Source: Molanna angustata (lineage: Eukaryota; Arthropoda; Insecta; Trichoptera; Molannidae). From it: a DNA stretch of 64,000 nt. Below the pieces are notes generated by a model. It saw nothing but the letters and a program-made list of their open reading frames with translations, had not been told where the DNA came from and made no database searches. The position numbers and the translations under genes were made by a program. Where the stretch lies: assembly GCA_963576475.1 (NCBI GenBank), contig OY754969.1:25613758-25677757 (forward strand), read 5' to 3'. Position 1 is the first letter of the stretch. Each line of letters starts with the position of its first letter. Shown here piece by piece: positions 46,904-58,379 of this stretch.

Positions 46904-47476
46904 GGTATTTTTTAACAGATTTTTTAATTACCTCAATAGAGACGAAGTTGGAATATTTATTGTAGGAGAACCGGGAAATCAAGGCACCTACAGGGCTTAC
47001 GACCTGTCATCGGCTGGTTTACGTGATCACTTTATGCGCTTGCGCAACGTTCACCAATTATGCCTTTTAATGAGATCCCTATCAATTCAATTTTGAAAGT
47101 TCTATATATTGTAATACTGAAATTCTTTTCGCTTGAAAATAAGGAATTTTTACTACAGCCATCTATGGGTGAAATTATGAACAACAATCTTATTATTTTT
47201 ATTTATTTCACCCATAGATGGCTGTAGTAAAAATTCCTTATTTTCAAGCGAAAAGAATTTCAGTATTACAATATATAGAACTTTCAAAATTGAATTGATA
47301 GGGATCTCATTAAAAGGCATAATTGGTGAACGTTGCGCAAGCGCATAAAGTGATCACGTAAACCAGCCGATGACAGGTCGTAAGCCCTGTAGGTGCCTTG
47401 ATTTCCCGGTTCTCCTACAATAAATATTCCAACTTCGTCTCTATTGAGATAATTAAAAAATCTGTTAAAAAATATC
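46904..47476. repeat. Foldback repeat with 272-bp arms
   Basis: Arms 46904-47175 and 47205-47476 are inverted copies, identical at all but about one internal position and a couple near the outer end, separated by 29 bp. The right arm continues outward to about 47545 as the longer repeat unit also seen at 19985-20322. The structure is thus one complete unit meeting a truncated inverted unit. Its RNA or single strand would fold into a very stable hairpin. Confidence 0.9.
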
Positions 47477-47810
47477 TTTGACTCCCGACAGGGAAAAAAA
47501 TCCAATGTTTGCGCATATGCAATAATAAAAATATTCGATTAAGATATTTTATTTTATTTTTTCGAGTAGGTACAAACAGTCATATCTACAATGTATAAAT
47601 AAGTACAAATGAGTTACCAGCATATGGACCAGTGAAGACTCTCGATATTACCAATTTTTAATTATTATTTATTTAAATATCTATCCTATCTATGTATATA
47701 TTCCAATCAGCGGAGACTTATAATTGGCTCTTTAATTATTATCTTAAATATAAAACTGTACATATAGCTGTTAGTTTCCCAAAAAATTGTAAATAAATAA
47801 ATATATATCT

Positions 47811-47990
47811 TCAGTGTTTGAATTTGTTTGTTGTATGAACAACTGCGTTTGATATCATGTGTTTGACATTGGCAGTACCTATTAGTTAAACAATCTACGG
47901 ACTGACGTAAAATATTTTTTTAATATTCTTTTCAACGTGAAGGAAACTTTGAAAATAATGTCCTCGATTTTTTTTATTTACATACTCATT
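47811..47990 (+). repeat. Unclassified repeat U1, copy 2
   Basis: Homologous to 1942-2110 (ATCTACGGACTGACGT, TTTTCAACGTGAAGG). Its right edge leads straight into the 40-bp tandem array. Confidence 0.55.
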
Positions 47991-48472
47991 AAAATGTGTG
48001 TATCGAGTTTCAATTACAATTACAGACATTAAAATGTGTGTATCGAGTTTCAATTACAATTACAGACATTAAAATGTGTGTATCGAGTTTCAATTACAAT
48101 TACAGACATTAAAATGTGTGTATCGAGTTTCAATTACAATTACAGACATTAAAATGTGTGTATCGAGTTTCAATTACAATTACAGACATTAAAATGTGTG
48201 TATCGAGTTTCAATTACAATTACAGACATTAAAATGTGTGTATCGAGTTTCAATTACAATTACAGACATTAAAATGTGTGTATCGAGTTTCAATTACAAT
48301 TACAGACATTAAAATGTGTGTATCGAGTTTCAATTACAATTACAGACATTAAAATGTGTGTATCGAGTTTCAATTACAATTACAGACATTAAAATGTGTG
48401 TATCGAGTTTCAATTACAATTACAGACATTAAAATGTGTGTATCGAGTTTCAATTACAATTACAGACATTTT
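47988..48472 (+). repeat. Perfect 40-bp tandem array, about 12 units
   Basis: The unit is TATCGAGTTTCAATTACAAT followed by TACAGACATTAAAATGTGTG. I saw no substitution between units. There are no unique spacers, so it is not a CRISPR array. Total homogeneity means a very recent expansion or an assembly artefact. Confidence 0.95.
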
Positions 48473-49155
48473 ACACTGACTTAAAAAAGGAGCAGAGAAA
48501 TTCTGTATTGTGGATTGCAATATATTTATTATTTTTGTATGCAATTCGGAGAAGACTATCATGATTAAATTAATATGAAAATTAGTGTCAAAGTTTCATT
48601 CGTTTTATAAATTTAATATACCTACCCGTAGTCATTTATAAATTAGAAATGTTGTCAACCTCTGTTTTAAATTGAATTTGTTCCCGTTCCCATAGCCTTC
48701 ATTCACCAGAATCCCTATAGTGGAGTGGACTGAATGAAAATCACATCTCCTTTTCATTTTGCAAATTTCATTGGCCTCCTTGTTGTGAAACGATAATATA
48801 TTATACATACATACTTACATATATGTTATGAAGTAGGTGAATATTATTTTTTCGCCACCATGGCTTGCCATTTGTACTTAACTTGTGCTGTGTGCTTTCC
48901 CTTTCAGACAATGCGGGACCATTTGACGGTAATTTATTTAAATACGAAACCAAATCAATGCAAATTCAATGAGCTTGGTTGGTTCATTTAGGTGTACCTA
49001 CCACATAACACAACACGTGTCAGTATGTATTCATATTGTTTACGTACAAAATATCAAAATACATGCATATCTACCATTATTATTTGGAATAATGCACCTA
49101 AAGTGCAAGATTGATGACCTATTAGAGCATTATATATTTATCTGATATACCTACA
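48473..49155. other. Non-coding stretch
   Basis: No domain, SINE or LINE recognised. Confidence 0.4.
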
Positions 49156-49593
49156 TACATATTTTATGAGTAACAGACTAGTGATCTATTTTTACTCTCC
49201 ACACTAAGGAATAGTGGAGTCATGATTTTTAAATTTTTAAGCGTATTTTTGTACATCAATTTCTCAACGAGTATCATGTAGGGAGTGCACACTGTGAGTT
49301 TCGTCGTGATGTGTTTGTATGTATGGCGTACAGATTATCCTTTTTGTGTACCTACTCTCTACAGCCCAAACTATAAGTCCGATCGACTCAATATTAACAT
49401 CGTAATATATGTATGTAAAGTGCATAGACCTAGAGCTGATTAGTTTTCCATAGAAAACTTTTAATTTCTTCTCTATGATTTCATCATTTACGTTCTTTTT
49501 TGTGCCCTCTCTGCAGCTCAAACTATAAGTCCGATTGACTTCATATTGATATCATATATTATGTAAAGTCCATAAACTTAGAGCTGATTAGTC

Positions 49594-49804
49594 GACCGAC
49601 CGCCGTGGCACAGTTGGTAGGCCGTTTGGTTTCTGTGCGGGCGTCCTGGGTTCGATTCCCAGCAGAGGAGAAATTTATTTAAATTCATTTCTCACGCTAA
49701 TGTTGCTTTTCTGGGCTGGAAACTCTGGTTAATTGGAATAAATTGCCATACGGCAATAAACTCGCCACTTGCGCAGGGTGCAAGAAAGTGTTCATTTATT
49801 TATT
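49594..49804 (+). mobile_element. SINE-B, full length
   Basis: The A-box TGGCACAGTTGG matches the tRNA consensus exactly, and the B-box is GGTTCGATTCCC. The body has GGGCTGGAAACTCTGGTTAA and CATACGGCAATAAACTCGCC. It is flanked by ATTAGT on both sides, in a site whose uninterrupted form is visible at about 49440-49450, so the borders are well defined. Confidence 0.85.
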
Positions 49805-50144
49805 AGTTTTCCATAGATATCCTTTAATTTCTTCTCTAAGATTTAATCTGTCCAAATTTTCAAAGTGCTCTCTCTGTCTGGAAAATCGAGGTATTTTTAT
49901 ACTGTTTGAAAATTTGATACAGTAAAAATACACACATCAAAAATGCATTCAAGGATTGTCAAAATTTAAAGAAAAAACCCTATGGTCTGCTATATCAATG
50001 TGAAATAAATTTCATATTTGTATAAAAAATGTATATAACAGAAGTAAAATAGCTTCTGTATGGGAAAATTGAGTGATCAACTTCATATTGATATTGTATG
50101 TGTCTCTATAGATTAGTGTATTTTTTACTCTCCACTTCTATCTT

Positions 50145-50245
50145 CCTAAAGGGGTAGGCAGTGAGAACCGAACACAGCATTCTTCTTTCTTGATACATAT
50201 ACATGGCCTCATCAACATTGATACACTGTCATATACATGCTTATC
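50145..50245 (-). mobile_element. RTE family 1, 3' end fragment
   Basis: Plus-strand GGGGTAGGCAGTGAGAACCG, then AACACAGCATTCTTCTTTCT, is the reverse of the RTE terminal codons. The tail is absent. Confidence 0.6.
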
Positions 50246-50330
50246 TTGCTAGTCTTGTAGTGCATAAAATTTCTCATGTAGAGTTTCGTGAAATGTTTTT
50301 GTGTGTATGGTGTATTATGAAAACTTTTGT

Positions 50331-51155
50331 CCTCTGGGAATCTTATTTGTTTAAGAATCTAATAGAAATTTAGGTAGGTCATAAAAATGTATTTTGAGAT
50401 TGTCAACCTTTCAAGAAAAAAAATGAACACTTACTATGGTGTGGAGAGTTTAGTGTTGGCTACAACCCACTCGTTTAATGTAGTGACAGAATTTTGTAAA
50501 TAATTATTGATCGTATTGAGATGTTATTGGTAAAAATCAAAAAGTATATTTTTCTACGAACATTTATACTTATTACAGAATAATCGCCTGTTAAAGGCAT
50601 TTTCAACTATGTTTTTCCCTTATGATGTAGGTTCGGATTTGTTTTCTAAATTTTACTATAGACCTATATTTAAAATTAGACATAGGCATACAAAAAATAT
50701 ATTTACCTGAATTTTTATTAGGTAGGTACTAATATTCTTGTATGTTTATTTGTTGCACTATATAGGTAGGTATCTCATAAATAAGTATAAACAGTATACC
50801 TCAATACACATGAGGCTTTTCAACAAATAATATATGATTTATGTGTTATTTCCTTTGTGAATATGTTCCGATATGTAATTTCGGACCCGATACAATTTGG
50901 TTGGATTGATAAAACATAACAAAAACGATTACCAATCATCAAACCAATTTAGTATCAAATAACACATCAATAGTTCTTTTTCGTAAATAGATACTTGCAT
51001 AAACATACGATTGCTTGTTTACTTTGATCATTAACCAATGAAATTGAAATAATAAGTAATGGTTTGGTCATAATCACAATTAAAACGAAACAATTATTTA
51101 AAAAAAATATTTCTGATATCTAGGTATATAATTTACTAAGTTATTGTAAAGTCAA
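50331..51155. other. AT-rich non-coding stretch
   Basis: No recognisable element. Confidence 0.4.
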
Positions 51156-51159
51156 CATT

Positions 51160-51500
51160 ATTTTTTACTTAATTTTACTTTTATTTCACAAGTAACCAAC
51201 AGGTATGACTTGGCCTCCTGTAACTTTTGCCTCCAACTCATTCTGTCCTCGGCTGCCGTCCTCCAGCCTGTCACCTGAAAGAGCTCCTCTGCATCCCTCC
51301 TGACCTCATCAGCCTGGGTCTTTTTCCACCTGGGTGTCCGTTCAGTATTCTTTTGGGGACGCGTGATTCTGGCATTCTTTGTACGTGTCCAGCCCATCTC
51401 AACCTAAGCAGTTTTAAATGTGTTGAGATGCTTGGGGCCTGGTATATTTCGAACAGCTCATCATTTGTGCGAATTGGTCTCCCTTTTACCGGTCCACAGA
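51160..51500 (-). mobile_element. RTE family 2, 3' end
   Basis: The minus-strand frame 51397-51158 reads MGWTRTKNARITRPQKNTER, then DEVRRDAEELFQVTGWRTAA and EDRMSWRQKLQEAKSYLL. This is the last conserved block of family 2 and ends close to the element's 3' terminus. Upstream codons continue to about 51500 (FEIYQAPSISTHLKLLR-like). Confidence 0.65.
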
Positions 51501-51574
51501 TTCGACGGAGGAGCTTTTTTTTTCAAAAATATCCAAAAATATCTCGGCCATCCTATAGCAAATATTATTAGAAC

Positions 51575-51690
51575 ATGCATCCATATATATAAATGCCACA
51601 TTTGGGAGACAAATCACAGGGGAAAAACTGTAACCCCACCGGGAATAGAAACCGGAATCTCAGGACAACACAGCTGGAGTCAAATATAGT
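51575..51690 (-). mobile_element. tRNA-derived SINE fragment, SINE-C-like
   Basis: On the minus strand a B-box-like GGTTTCTATTCCCGGTGGGG is followed by CAGTTTTTCCCCTGTGATTT and AAATGTGGCATTTATAT. This has the same layout as SINE-C but is strongly diverged. Confidence 0.45.
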
Positions 51691-52199
51691 ATACACAAAA
51701 AATAATATTCCAACTGTCGTGTCGATTTGTTCAAGAGATATCATTTCTTTTAAAAAATCGACATAGTTTCAAGCAAAAGATCCGTGTGATTTGGTATGTG
51801 CAGGTCTGCTTTTTTCATGTTTTTTACCATTAAAGTCAAAAAACTTAGAGGTTTTGTAGCACATATTCTTTATACATATATATATGTATGAACACAGAAT
51901 TCGGAGTTTTAAATATCTAAAACGTCGAAAGACCCCAACTAGATAATTTAATATCAAATGTATTTTACAATTTTAAAAAATTGAATTTAGTGACGACATC
52001 GTTTCATATAAATTGTATAGCAGAATACACAATATCTACGGGGACTTTCAATAGTTTGATACTTAATCTTCATGCATACATCAAGCTGTTTACATATTCG
52101 AGGAAGGAAAAAATGACTGACCTCCATGCTATTCTATCCTGACATAAATGTTTTATATAGAAAATATTTATTTTTATGGGTTTATAGTTTGGTAAGTTT

Positions 52200-53250
52200 A
52201 TTTATTTTTATTCATAACATACATATACGAACATATACGAACAAGTCGCTTCTCGAACTCCTTTATTAATACAGCAGCCCGACTGTGGAACGATCTTCCG
52301 AATTCTGTGTTTCCACCTTCGTACAATCCGGGTCTTTTTAAAATCCGAATAAATAAACTCTGTTCTAGATTGCAAACCCCTCCCAACGCTACTTATGGCC
52401 AGTTTCATAAAAATCAAAGGAGACTTAATGTCGACTTTAAAAAAAATTGCGTTTTATAACAACAAAATGTCACTTAAAGTTAACTTTAATTTAAAGTCCA
52501 GTGTCTTCGTACTTTAGTCACTAAAGTCTTCTTTAAGAGCAGTTCATTTTTTTGCCACCAGAGTGTGCTGAAATATGACATAATGTTCAAGTCAGTTCTT
52601 GTTGATGTCAATATTGTCAATTGAATGTTGACGATCATGTGCATATTACTTATAAGTATTACTTATATTAGTATACTAATATTCAATAGTTTTGTTATTA
52701 TTTAAACATTTTTTTATAAATAATATAAAAAAATGATGTTTTCAAAATGAGCTAATTAGAAGATGCGTACTGTGATACAGCAGTGAAAAGTATATAGGAA
52801 AAAAATCGACCACATGGAAAAGTAGAATTAAGGAGAATTTTTTGATAAATTTTGTTCCATAAACATGTCCTATACATCAATGATCAATTCAATGACAGAA
52901 ATAACATATTATATATATGGTAGTAAACAAAAAGATTTACCTATGCCATGAGCTATGTTTCCGTAGATTTTGATACCAATATTGCCAACTTTCAGGTATT
53001 TTGGTGACATTTCTGCCTTTTACTAAAGTACGCGGCATTATTATTTATGAAACGCAACGACTTAAAGGCGACTTTAAAATTTTAAAGAACCTTTAACTTA
53101 AGGGTCCTTTTGCTGCTTTTTATGAAACTGGCTGTTAGTGCGCTTCTTCGGAAGAGCAAAATGGACCCAAATCCTAATAGCTGGTGTCCCCTACGTAGAC
53201 ATGTTTAAAAAAACATTGATTTTACGTATTCTTATAGGTACTGTATACAT
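52200..53250 (+). mobile_element. LINE 3' end, split by a MITE
   Basis: The frame at about 52245-52395 gives RFSNSFINTAARLWNDLPNS, then VFPPSYNPGLFKIRINKLC and QTPPNAT, followed by a stop formed across the MITE target site. The 3' UTR continues at 53138 (GTGCGCTTCTTCGG...). The ARLWNDLP motif is typical of LINE C-termini, but I cannot name the clade. Confidence 0.6.
52396..53134. mobile_element. PIF/Harbinger-type MITE
   Basis: A 739-bp element with terminal inverted repeats: TGGCCAGTTTCATAAAAA at the left and, read inward from the right, CAGCCAGTTTCATAAAAA. It is flanked by TTA on both sides (52393-52395 and 53135-53137). A TWA target triplet and this kind of TIR fit PIF/Harbinger. No transposase is visible. 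Inside each end, ACTTTAA-type motifs (for example GTTAACTTTAATTTAAAGTC) are repeated. Confidence 0.75.
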
Positions 53251-53299
53251 GCTCAGTTGGATAGTTGGATCTCATGTGTTACATTCAACCAGTAATAGC

Positions 53300-54570
53300 T
53301 GAACCAGCGCCCTCTGGATTTGCTGTTTTTATGTTAGAGGAAAACGAACGAATCCAGAGAAACTTAGCTGATTCTACCAATATTATGTAATTATTCCCAA
53401 GTTGAATCAGTTTGGACCTATCTCAAAGGAGACGTAGAAAATGTATTATCTTGAAAACAAAAGAATCAAAGATCCTCTACGACCCATCATCAGCTGTATT
53501 CTTTATAATTATTTTATAATAACATAAGAACTTGCTGCTAACGAACAATATCAATCCGTTAACCACAAATATAATATTGAATAATCTGTTAGAAGAACAA
53601 TTACTTCTAAGATCGTATAATGTGCAAAACCAAGAAAAAGACAACATCTCTAACTGAAATAAAAAAGAGTTACGAAATTCAAGAGTCAAGCGTTACTTTT
53701 GTGGTATATATGTACTGACCGCTACTAGCATGTAATTATTTGTACTTTGTCAATCTTATATTGAGACATCGCGTGATGGCATATGGATTAATTCATTGGC
53801 AATATTATTAATCAACATAGTCCCTATTCATAAATCAAACAGGTGATGCGTATAGTGCTTATTTATGAATAATATTATGTATCATAAAAATATCGCTTTC
53901 AGTTAGGTACTTGGATGGATATTTCAACGTTTTGAACGAGAGCGAAAATCTTCATTTTTTGTCGACACATTCCAACGCCATTTTGATAACGCCACTGGGA
54001 GGATTTATTATTAGTTATAAACGTTATTAATAGTGGATCAATTGTATGGGAAGGCCGACAGGTTTTTTTTCAGTCAGTTCATGTAAAGATTTGTTCACAC
54101 GTTTCCAACAGTGTTACATTCAATATATTTTTTATTAAAAAAATCATAGTCGAAAATGCTATTTTATTTCTCATATAACACTCTTAGATATTTGCTTCCA
54201 GAAACACATATCAAAGATTTATACTGCGATCTAATTGTTCCTATAATATATAATCGATAAGGATCTAATTAGATTTTAAAATGCATCATAAAATTAGTGT
54301 TATTATAAATATGTACTTATTCAAAAATAATGTTATTATAAATCTGTACTTATTCAAAAATAATGTTATTATAAATCTGTATTTATTCAAGTTTATGCGA
54401 TCCCAGAATAAACTACAAAATTTATTTTATGCTGTATGCTGTTATGTAAAATAATCCATCAAAATTTTTTTGAGTCGTTAAAATAATTTGAGATTACGGT
54501 GGTTGAGTGACCAATAATCAAGATGTTTCTATATATAACTGAATTTATTTTGAAAAGGACCTACAAATTG
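53300..54570. other. AT-rich non-coding stretch
   Basis: It includes a short tandem triplication of about 42 bp around 54300-54390 (GTTATTATAAAT, then CTGTACTTATTCAAAAATAAT). Otherwise no recognisable element. Confidence 0.45.
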
Positions 54571-54578
54571 GGTGATCT

Positions 54579-55495
54579 GGGTATATATTCTCCAATCTCG
54601 CACAGAAAAGTTGAATGCGACTATGTCATCTAAAAAATGTCGAATGAAATGTCGTATGGTAAGCTTTTAGTCTATTCTTGAAATCATTCGACACTAAAAT
54701 CACTCGACATTAAAATTGTTCGACATTGAAATGTCACATGAAAAAATAGGCAACATAGCATTTGGGAAGCGTTTGAAATAATTTTAATACATTATCAAAA
54801 CAGAAGCTGTTTCAATACAAATATATAATAGGTTTCTTAGCACTTAGCACATCGTACATTACGACGCTTCCTGTTTTCTCAATCAAATAGTTATTAATAT
54901 AATGATAAAATAAAAATCAGGAAACAACTACAAAAAACAATTAATTGTGGTTCAAGAGACAATTTATTTACAAATAAAGAACACAAACTTGCATAAAGAG
55001 AAATATATGTGGATATTTAAATATTAAATAGCAAACAAATACAATACCTATTAATGGAGAAATATGTGCTAAGTAAAAAAATAACATAAAACAAAACTAG
55101 TTTGTGGAGATTCGTTACAAAATAGGAATATTTACAAAATTTATAAATGGAGATATATTAACAAAGTAAAAGCATCCATTATTTGAAAATTGTTTCTCCG
55201 TCCATGTATTTTTATATTTACTGTTAAATAGATACAATAACTAATTCGCCGAATTGCCATTGTGACTACAAAAATAAGACAAAATAACAAAAGAGTAATA
55301 TGGCGGCCATTTATGACAGATTAAATCATGCGACATTGAATGTCGAGAGGTCCTATACCAGTCGTCAAAATCTCGAATGATTTACTTTCGACTATGTCGC
55401 ATACGAGACTCGAGAATACCATTTTCTATAAATCGTGCGAAAGTAATAATATGTCGTATACGACATCGGTGTGTGAGACTGGAGATTATAGTCCC
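54579..55495. mobile_element. TIR DNA element with CGACATT subterminal repeats
   Basis: The ends are inverted repeats: GGGTATATATTCTCCAATCT, then CGCACA on the left and, inward from the right, GGGACTATAATCTCCAGTCT, then CACACA. Both subterminal regions are crowded with CGACAT/ATGTCG in both orientations (for example ATTCGACACT, CTCGACATT, GTCGTATACGACAT). No transposase frame is visible in the 917 bp. I could not find a clear target duplication, so the superfamily is open. Confidence 0.6.
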
Positions 55496-55734
55496 TGTAA
55501 GAATCCAATGAAGAAAGGACGTAAGCTATTATTCCCTGATTTTTCAAGTCTCCTATAAATGTTATATTCATGCGAATCGATTATTAATCCTCGTTTTAAA
55601 ACAAAGATTTCCCCAAACCATACTTAACTATTTTTTTTTATAGTTTCAATTCTGAGGGAGGTGTGGAGGTAACACTATTCTAGAATCACTATAGAGTCGG
55701 CTTGTTGTTCAACGGCAAAGTGTTATGGATGTCA

Positions 55735-56079
55735 CTAAACTTTTATTCCTAATTGAATGGTCCCATGAGATGGGTAGAATTCTCCGAAGGTCCACTGCTT
55801 GGTGAGGTGCTGGCACCAACGCCCAGACGCCAAACCGTATCCACATACAACAACAAATATCTCCATACAATGACACAGCGTAAAAAAAGCGTTAGAGTAG
55901 ATTCTTCCAACACGTGAGAAATCGCCAAGCATCTTCGCCCTTTCTCGTCGAAAGCTTCCAAAATTTCGAAAAAAACCTTCTCGAGTGTCTGAACTCCAAC
56001 AAAGCCCAGAATAGAATTTTTCGCTGGAAAATACAATAGGTACTGTGGCGGAAGAAACACAACCTAGCCACGGGGCCAC
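55735..56079 (-). other. Candidate terminal exon, weak
   Basis: Two overlapping minus-strand frames are open in a GC-richer block. The better one (to 55749) reads FVGVQTLEKVFFEILEAFDE, then KGRRCLAISHVLEESTLTLF and TVWRLGVGASTSPSSGPSEN, ending in TAG. The stop is followed at once by AATAAA, a polyadenylation signal. Possible splice acceptors precede it on the minus strand: TATTGTATTTTCCAG near 56032 and TTTCTTCCGCCACAG near 56046. I recognise no protein family. It may equally be a transposon fragment or chance. Confidence 0.25.
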
Positions 56080-56404
56080 TTAGCTAATGATTTGAATTAT
56101 TTTTACCTGTGGTTTGCAGTAATAGATCTTTTTAAATTAAAAGTATTGATCAGCACAGCGCAACGGGTATTTAAGTATTGTATAGATGAAAGATCTTCTT
56201 TCAAGTACCTATGACTGATTTGCAAAGATTATTGACCTACCCAGAAGGAAAACTAATCTAGTCCAAACTCAATACTTTTTTATACCGTATCAGATCGTAT
56301 CTTAAAATATATTGATTGATATGAGAATGAAACCAATACGCGTTCTTATACGACATAACTTTGATCTTTCAACATAGTAAAAACACATACATATTTTTTT
56401 ATTA

Positions 56405-57457
56405 CTAGTTGCATGTAACACATGAGATCCAACTGTCGATAGCGATAGTATGTATAGTTGAAGAATATGTACCAAACTATAAACCCATAGATACAAATTA
56501 TTGAATATTTTCAGATATTTTGTTTTCTATACAACATATGTAGGTATGTATGTCAAGATAGGATAGTATGGAGGAAGATCCTTTTTCCTACCCAGAATAT
56601 GCAAATAGCATGATGGTATGTATGTATGTTTGGAGTCGAAGTATCAAACTATTAAGTCTTCTTACATATTGTGTATAGGCGACTGCCATACAAAATGTAT
56701 GAAGCGATGTCGTCACTAAATTCAATTTTTAAAAAAATGTTAAAAAAAAATTGAGATCTTCTACTACATTGCTGATATTTTTTATAGAAAATTAAATTAT
56801 CTAGTTGGGGTGTTTCGGCTTTTTTCGATAATTGTAAAAGTTTTGGAAATATAGGCAGTTAAACTCATAAATTTATCATAAAAAAAATATTTTTCTTAAT
56901 AAAAAATGTTTGAGAAACCCTGGAATTTTTTTGAAAAAACTAATTTGAGTTTTTGTATTTGTCTATGTTTGTACCAATTTTCAGCGTTCTAGCGTTTATG
57001 GTTTCTGAGATATATGGAAAAATAAAATAAAAATTCAAAAGTTGATAACCCCTGACTGAAACAAAAATTCAAAATTCCGAGTATAAAAGTTTTGTAGGCC
57101 TGTAACTGTTTATATATTCTGAAATTTTAGGCTCTGTAAATTGAGCGGATCAAAAGTTATAAGGGGGGGACGGACACACAGACACACACACAGACACACA
57201 CACAGACACACACACACACAGACACACACACAGACACACACACACACAGACACACGAAATGTTCTACTCCGAATTCTGAGTAAATCCGTGTATGGAACAT
57301 ATATGCTGCGAAGCCTCTAAGTTGGTGTTTTTTGACTTCAAAGTTGGAAAAGCCGTGAAAAAAGTAGACCTCTCCATACAATTCTCGCGTATTCTGGCTT
57401 GATACATTGTCGATATGTTAAGAGAACAAAGTTCTCCTGAACAAATCGACAGTTGGA
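56405..57457 (-). mobile_element. Helitron-like non-autonomous element, copy B
   Basis: The cleanest copy, 1053 bp. On the minus strand it starts A^TCCAACTG-type reversed at 57457 (TCCAACTGTCGAT) and ends with the CATGT-GTT-ACATG hairpin and CTAG^T at 56405. The host dinucleotide A-T split by TC...CTAG is what Helitrons leave. Inside are a CA/CAGA microsatellite (57173-57256) and an RTE family 1 terminus (56538-56630). It serves to define the LINE insertion in copy A. Confidence 0.65.
57173..57256. repeat. (CA)n/(CAGA) microsatellite in Helitron-like copy B
   Basis: CACACACA blocks alternate with CAGACA, about 80 bp. It occupies the same place within the element as the 500-bp TG/TGCG tract in copy A. 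Confidence 0.9.
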
Positions 57458-57459
57458 TT

Positions 57460-58370
57460 AAGGTAATTAATTAAGGTGGATTTTCAACCATAATAGTTAT
57501 TTTTTTTTAATTTTTGGCAGGTAATATATATTCATTTTAAATTATCTATTATTTGAATTTGATTTACAAATGATTTACAAAATTGTACAAAATTCATTGA
57601 AAAATTACAAAATTACAAAATTCAAAATTCAATATTGCAAAAGTTTCAAATACGTAGTAGTCAAATTGATCAAATTAAATTAATTCTAATGTAGAGGCGT
57701 TTACATTGTGGAAATAAATTTAATCAAATATTAATATAACAACATATCATCCCAGGAGGCATAGTTTCTGAAGTACAGACCAACTAGGTCTACTAAACGA
57801 AGAAGAAGAAGAAGAACATATCTTTGTTTATTTCCACTCTTTTCTTTTTATTACTCAACTAGTTTCAAGGACTACCATTGTCTTCTTAGGGTGAGTTGAA
57901 ACTAGAAAACTAAACTAAACTAAAAATAAAACCTGAAGAAGAGAACGGTTGTTTTTTAAACAAAATAGTTTTGTTATAAAAAATATCAGAGTTGAAATAA
58001 ATAAAGTTATATTGTTATTTTAATATATTTAAACTACTATTTATTAAGCAAATAACAGATATTAAAGTACTGTTCTTCTCCCACAACCACCCGATCTGCT
58101 TATGGGGATTAATAACGGCCCCTTACAAAACTCTGAAAGAACACATAAAGAACTTACGAAGAGTCCGGAGAACTCTAAAACCTAGCAGACACTGCACTTA
58201 ATGTGCCAAAGAAAGCTAATCATGTGGAAACAACTGGCTCACTGCTCCGTGATAGTTAAGATAAGAGTGCACCGAATTTAAGACAAAAAGTCTTGAAAGC
58301 CCTTATGTCCAATGGGTCCAAAGAAATTCCCTCTGACACCGTTGTAAGTACTATTGTAATAAAAGTATCA
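57460..58370. other. Non-coding stretch
   Basis: The (GAA)n run at 57799-57813 (ACGAAGAAGAAGAAGAAG) preceded by GGTCTACTAAA may be the tail of another family 2 RTE end. Nothing else was recognised. Confidence 0.4.
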
Positions 58371-58379
58371 AATCAACTA

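Larger units (their letters stand above)
49160..50330. repeat. Ancient local duplications
   Basis: The segment 49361-49505 (with CCCAAACTATAAGTCCGAT and AGAGCTGATTAGTTTTCCAT) is repeated from 49506, interrupted by a SINE. A looser copy of 49170-49340 (TTTTTACTCTCCAC, ATTTCTCA...GTAGAGTTTCG) recurs at 50115-50320. Confidence 0.6.
51709..53292 (+). mobile_element. Helitron-like element, copy D, with nested insertions
   Basis: The 5' end TCCAACTGTCG is at 51709, and homology to copy A runs to about 52195 (GGTTTATAGTTTGG). It then resumes at about 53261 with GGATCTCATGTGTT, then ACATTCAACCAG at the 3' end, where CCAG replaces CTAG. Between them lie a LINE end and a Harbinger-type MITE. The internal CA-type microsatellite of copies A and B is absent here, where a deletion has occurred. 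Confidence 0.6.

Noticed and set aside
47284..47505. 73-codon frame in the foldback as a protein gene
   Set aside because: It is the arm of a repeated unit; the copy at 19985-20322 breaks the frame with indels, so coding is not conserved.
47988..48472. CRISPR-like direct repeats
   Set aside because: The repeats are head to tail with no unique spacers, and the window is eukaryotic nuclear DNA.
49600..49670. tRNA gene with consensus A and B boxes
   Set aside because: Four copies share an identical downstream body and one has target duplications; it is SINE-B.
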